From contig UBXV01000008.1 of the NCBI GenBank assembly GCA_900469625.1, positions 62,001 to 126,000 of the forward strand: DNA of 64,000 bases. Reading direction: 5' to 3'. The notes under the pieces are model-generated. The model worked only from the letters and a program-made list of their open reading frames with translations, searched no databases and was not told where the DNA came from. The stretch comes from Hyphomicrobiales bacterium (lineage in GTDB: Bacteria; Pseudomonadota; Alphaproteobacteria; Rhizobiales; Rhizobiaceae). Within the stretch, counting starts at the first letter, position 1; each line of letters begins with the position of its first letter. Position numbers and translations under genes: made by a program. Below, in pieces: positions 62,770 through 64,000 of this stretch.

Positions 62770-64000
62770 ATGCCCCAGGCTCGGGAAAACAAGAACAACG
62801 ACAGCATTCGTTTCATCCTCAATGACAGCGAAGTCACACTGACCGACGTCGCGCCATCAGCGACGCTGCTCGATTATCTCCGGCTCGAGCGCCGGCTGAC
62901 CGGCACGAAGGAAGGCTGCGCCGAGGGCGACTGTGGCGCCTGCACCGTGCTCGTCGGCAGACTTTCCGGGCAAATGCTGACCTATGAAAGTATCAACGCC
63001 TGCATCCGCTTCGTCGGATCGCTGCATGGAACGCATGTCGTCACCGTCGAACATCTCGCAGCCCGCGACGGCACGTTGCATCCGGTACAGCAGGCCATGG
63101 TCGACTTCCACGGCTCGCAATGCGGCTTCTGCACGCCCGGTTTCGTCATGTCGCTCTATGGCCTCTGGCTGTCCAACGACAACCCCAGCCGCGCCGACAT
63201 CGAGAAGGCCTTGCAAGGCAACCTCTGTCGCTGCACCGGCTACGAGCCGATCGTGAAGGCCGCCGAAGCGGCGGCCAGCGCCCGTCCGTCGGCAATTTTC
63301 GATCCGATCGTGGCAGCGCGCGATGAAACGATCGCTCGCCTGAAGGCGATGAAATCCGAAGAGACGATCACCATCCGCGACGGTGAACACTGTCTGATCG
63401 TGCCGGCTGATGCCGCGGGCCTGGCGACTGCGCTTGCCCAACACCAGGGCGCAACCGTCGTCGCCGGCTCGACGGATGTCGGTCTCTGGGTGACCAAGCA
63501 GATGCGACCGATCAATCCGGTCATCTTCATCAACGGCATCGCCGAGTTGCAGCAGATCGCACGAAGTGAAGCGGGCATCACCATCGGTGCCGGCGTCAGC
63601 TATACCGCGGCCTTTGCAGCCTTGAGCAGCGCCTATCCGGCCCTCGGCCGGCTGATCGATCGCATCGGCGGCGAACAGGTGCGCAACATGGGCACGATCG
63701 GCGGCAACATCGCCAACGGCTCGCCGATCGGCGACAGCCCGCCACCGCTGATCGTGCTCGGGGCAACTGTGACGTTGCGCTCGACGGAAGGCACCCGCAC
63801 GCTGCCGCTCGAAGACTTCTTCATCGCCTATGGCAAGCAGGACCGAAAGGCGGGAGAATTCGTCGAGAGCATATTCGTGCCGCGCCTTCCGGCAGAAGAC
63901 CATTTTGCCGCCTACAAGATCTCCAAGCGTCGCGACGAGGACATTTCCGCGCTGCTCGGCGCCTTCCGCATTGCGCTCGAGGATGGCAAGGTAAGGTCCG
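62770..64000 (+). CDS. xdhA: Xanthine dehydrogenase small subunit XdhA (partial at window end)
   Basis: The frame runs off the window after 410 codons. The N-terminal 2Fe-2S domain has C50, C55 and C58 in EGCAEGDCGACTV, and a second cluster domain has C118 and C121 (CGFCTPGF) and C153, C155 (NLCRCTGY). From about residue 200 a FAD-binding domain starts, with VVAGSTDVGLWVTKQ and GGEQVRNMGTIGGNIANGSPIGDSPP. It carries electrons from the molybdenum subunit in purine catabolism. The ATG at 62770 has AGGA 9 nt upstream; 62761 is less likely. Confidence 0.95.
   Translation, partial: MPQARENKNNDSIRFILNDSEVTLTDVAPSATLLDYLRLERRLTGTKEGCAEGDCGACTVLVGRLSGQMLTYESINACIRFVGSLHGTHVVTVEHLAARDGTLHPVQQAMVDFHGSQCGFCTPGFVMSLYGLWLSNDNPSRADIEKALQGNLCRCTGYEPIVKAAEAAASARPSAIFDPIVAARDETIARLKAMKSEETITIRDGEHCLIVPADAAGLATALAQHQGATVVAGSTDVGLWVTKQMRPINPVIFINGIAELQQIARSEAGITIGAGVSYTAAFAALSSAYPALGRLIDRIGGEQVRNMGTIGGNIANGSPIGDSPPPLIVLGATVTLRSTEGTRTLPLEDFFIAYGKQDRKAGEFVESIFVPRLPAEDHFAAYKISKRRDEDISALLGAFRIALEDGKVRS

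Noticed and set aside
1-64000. tRNA genes, CRISPR arrays, insertion sequences, prophage or attachment sites
   Set aside because: I read the intergenic regions for cloverleaf-like sequences, repeated spacers, transposase-like proteins and flanking repeats and saw none.

Overview
The window is a 64 kb stretch of high-GC alphaproteobacterial chromosome, most likely from the Sinorhizobium/Ensifer branch of the Rhizobiaceae. The evidence is the gene set: a fused anthranilate synthase TrpE(G) behind a 14-residue Trp-Trp-Trp leader peptide, a hemin receptor of the ShmR type, a choXWV choline transporter whose binding protein keeps the aromatic box known from S. meliloti ChoX, an intact nolR, a bacA-type transporter gene, and a bdhA-xdhA gene pair next to glpK. 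No rRNA, tRNA, CRISPR array, transposon or prophage was seen. Base composition looks even and genes are tightly packed, so this reads as core chromosome.

Layout. 1-8.9 kb: small enzymes (three GNAT acetyltransferases, a secreted GH5 glycosidase, a glutathionyl-hydroquinone reductase-type GST, a Nudix hydrolase, a phosphoesterase), a TPR protein, a DUF3313-like lipoprotein, and an ECF sigma/anti-sigma pair. 9.2-10.4 kb: a cold-shock gene followed by two small charged helical proteins. 10.5-13.3 kb: leuA with a Leu-rich leader peptide, and a clpP paralogue. 13.4-18.5 kb: hupE-like, queF, a CDF cation exporter, and an MFS exporter divergent from a LysR regulator. 18.5-23.1 kb: trpE(G) with its trpL attenuator, then shmR. 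23.3-27.3 kb: extensin-like protein, a thioesterase, a DUF1993 protein and fhs. 27.4-34.1 kb: a compact five-gene operon of largely uncharacterised proteins (coiled-coil, unknown, AAA ATPase, DUF6638-like, DUF2333 membrane protein), the best candidate here for an undescribed system. 34.3-41.2 kb: cytochrome c, thymidine kinase, choXWV, a HugZ-like protein, nolR and a Gfo/Idh/MocA oxidoreductase. 41.2-44.6 kb: a second oxidoreductase and a secreted GH9 cellulase. 44.9-51.3 kb: an omega-aminotransferase, adenine deaminase, an AAC(6')-like acetyltransferase coupled to an alpha-glucosidase, and a sugar kinase. 51.3-56.7 kb: der with a TPR membrane protein, an NnrU-like protein, a polysaccharide deacetylase and bacA. 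56.8-64 kb: an MFS transporter, map, a luciferase-like monooxygenase, glpK, and bdhA followed by xdhA, which runs off the end.

Regulation visible in the DNA: two amino-acid leader peptides (trpL, leuL), a terminator between choX and choWV, a NolR-type site upstream of nolR, a TGA-N9-TCA iron-box-like palindrome near shmR, an 11-bp-period repeat array between glpK and bdhA, and several intrinsic terminators, two of which lie inside the 3' coding end of the convergent neighbour. Functional assignments come from motif reading without database searches; family names given for uncharacterised proteins should be treated accordingly.
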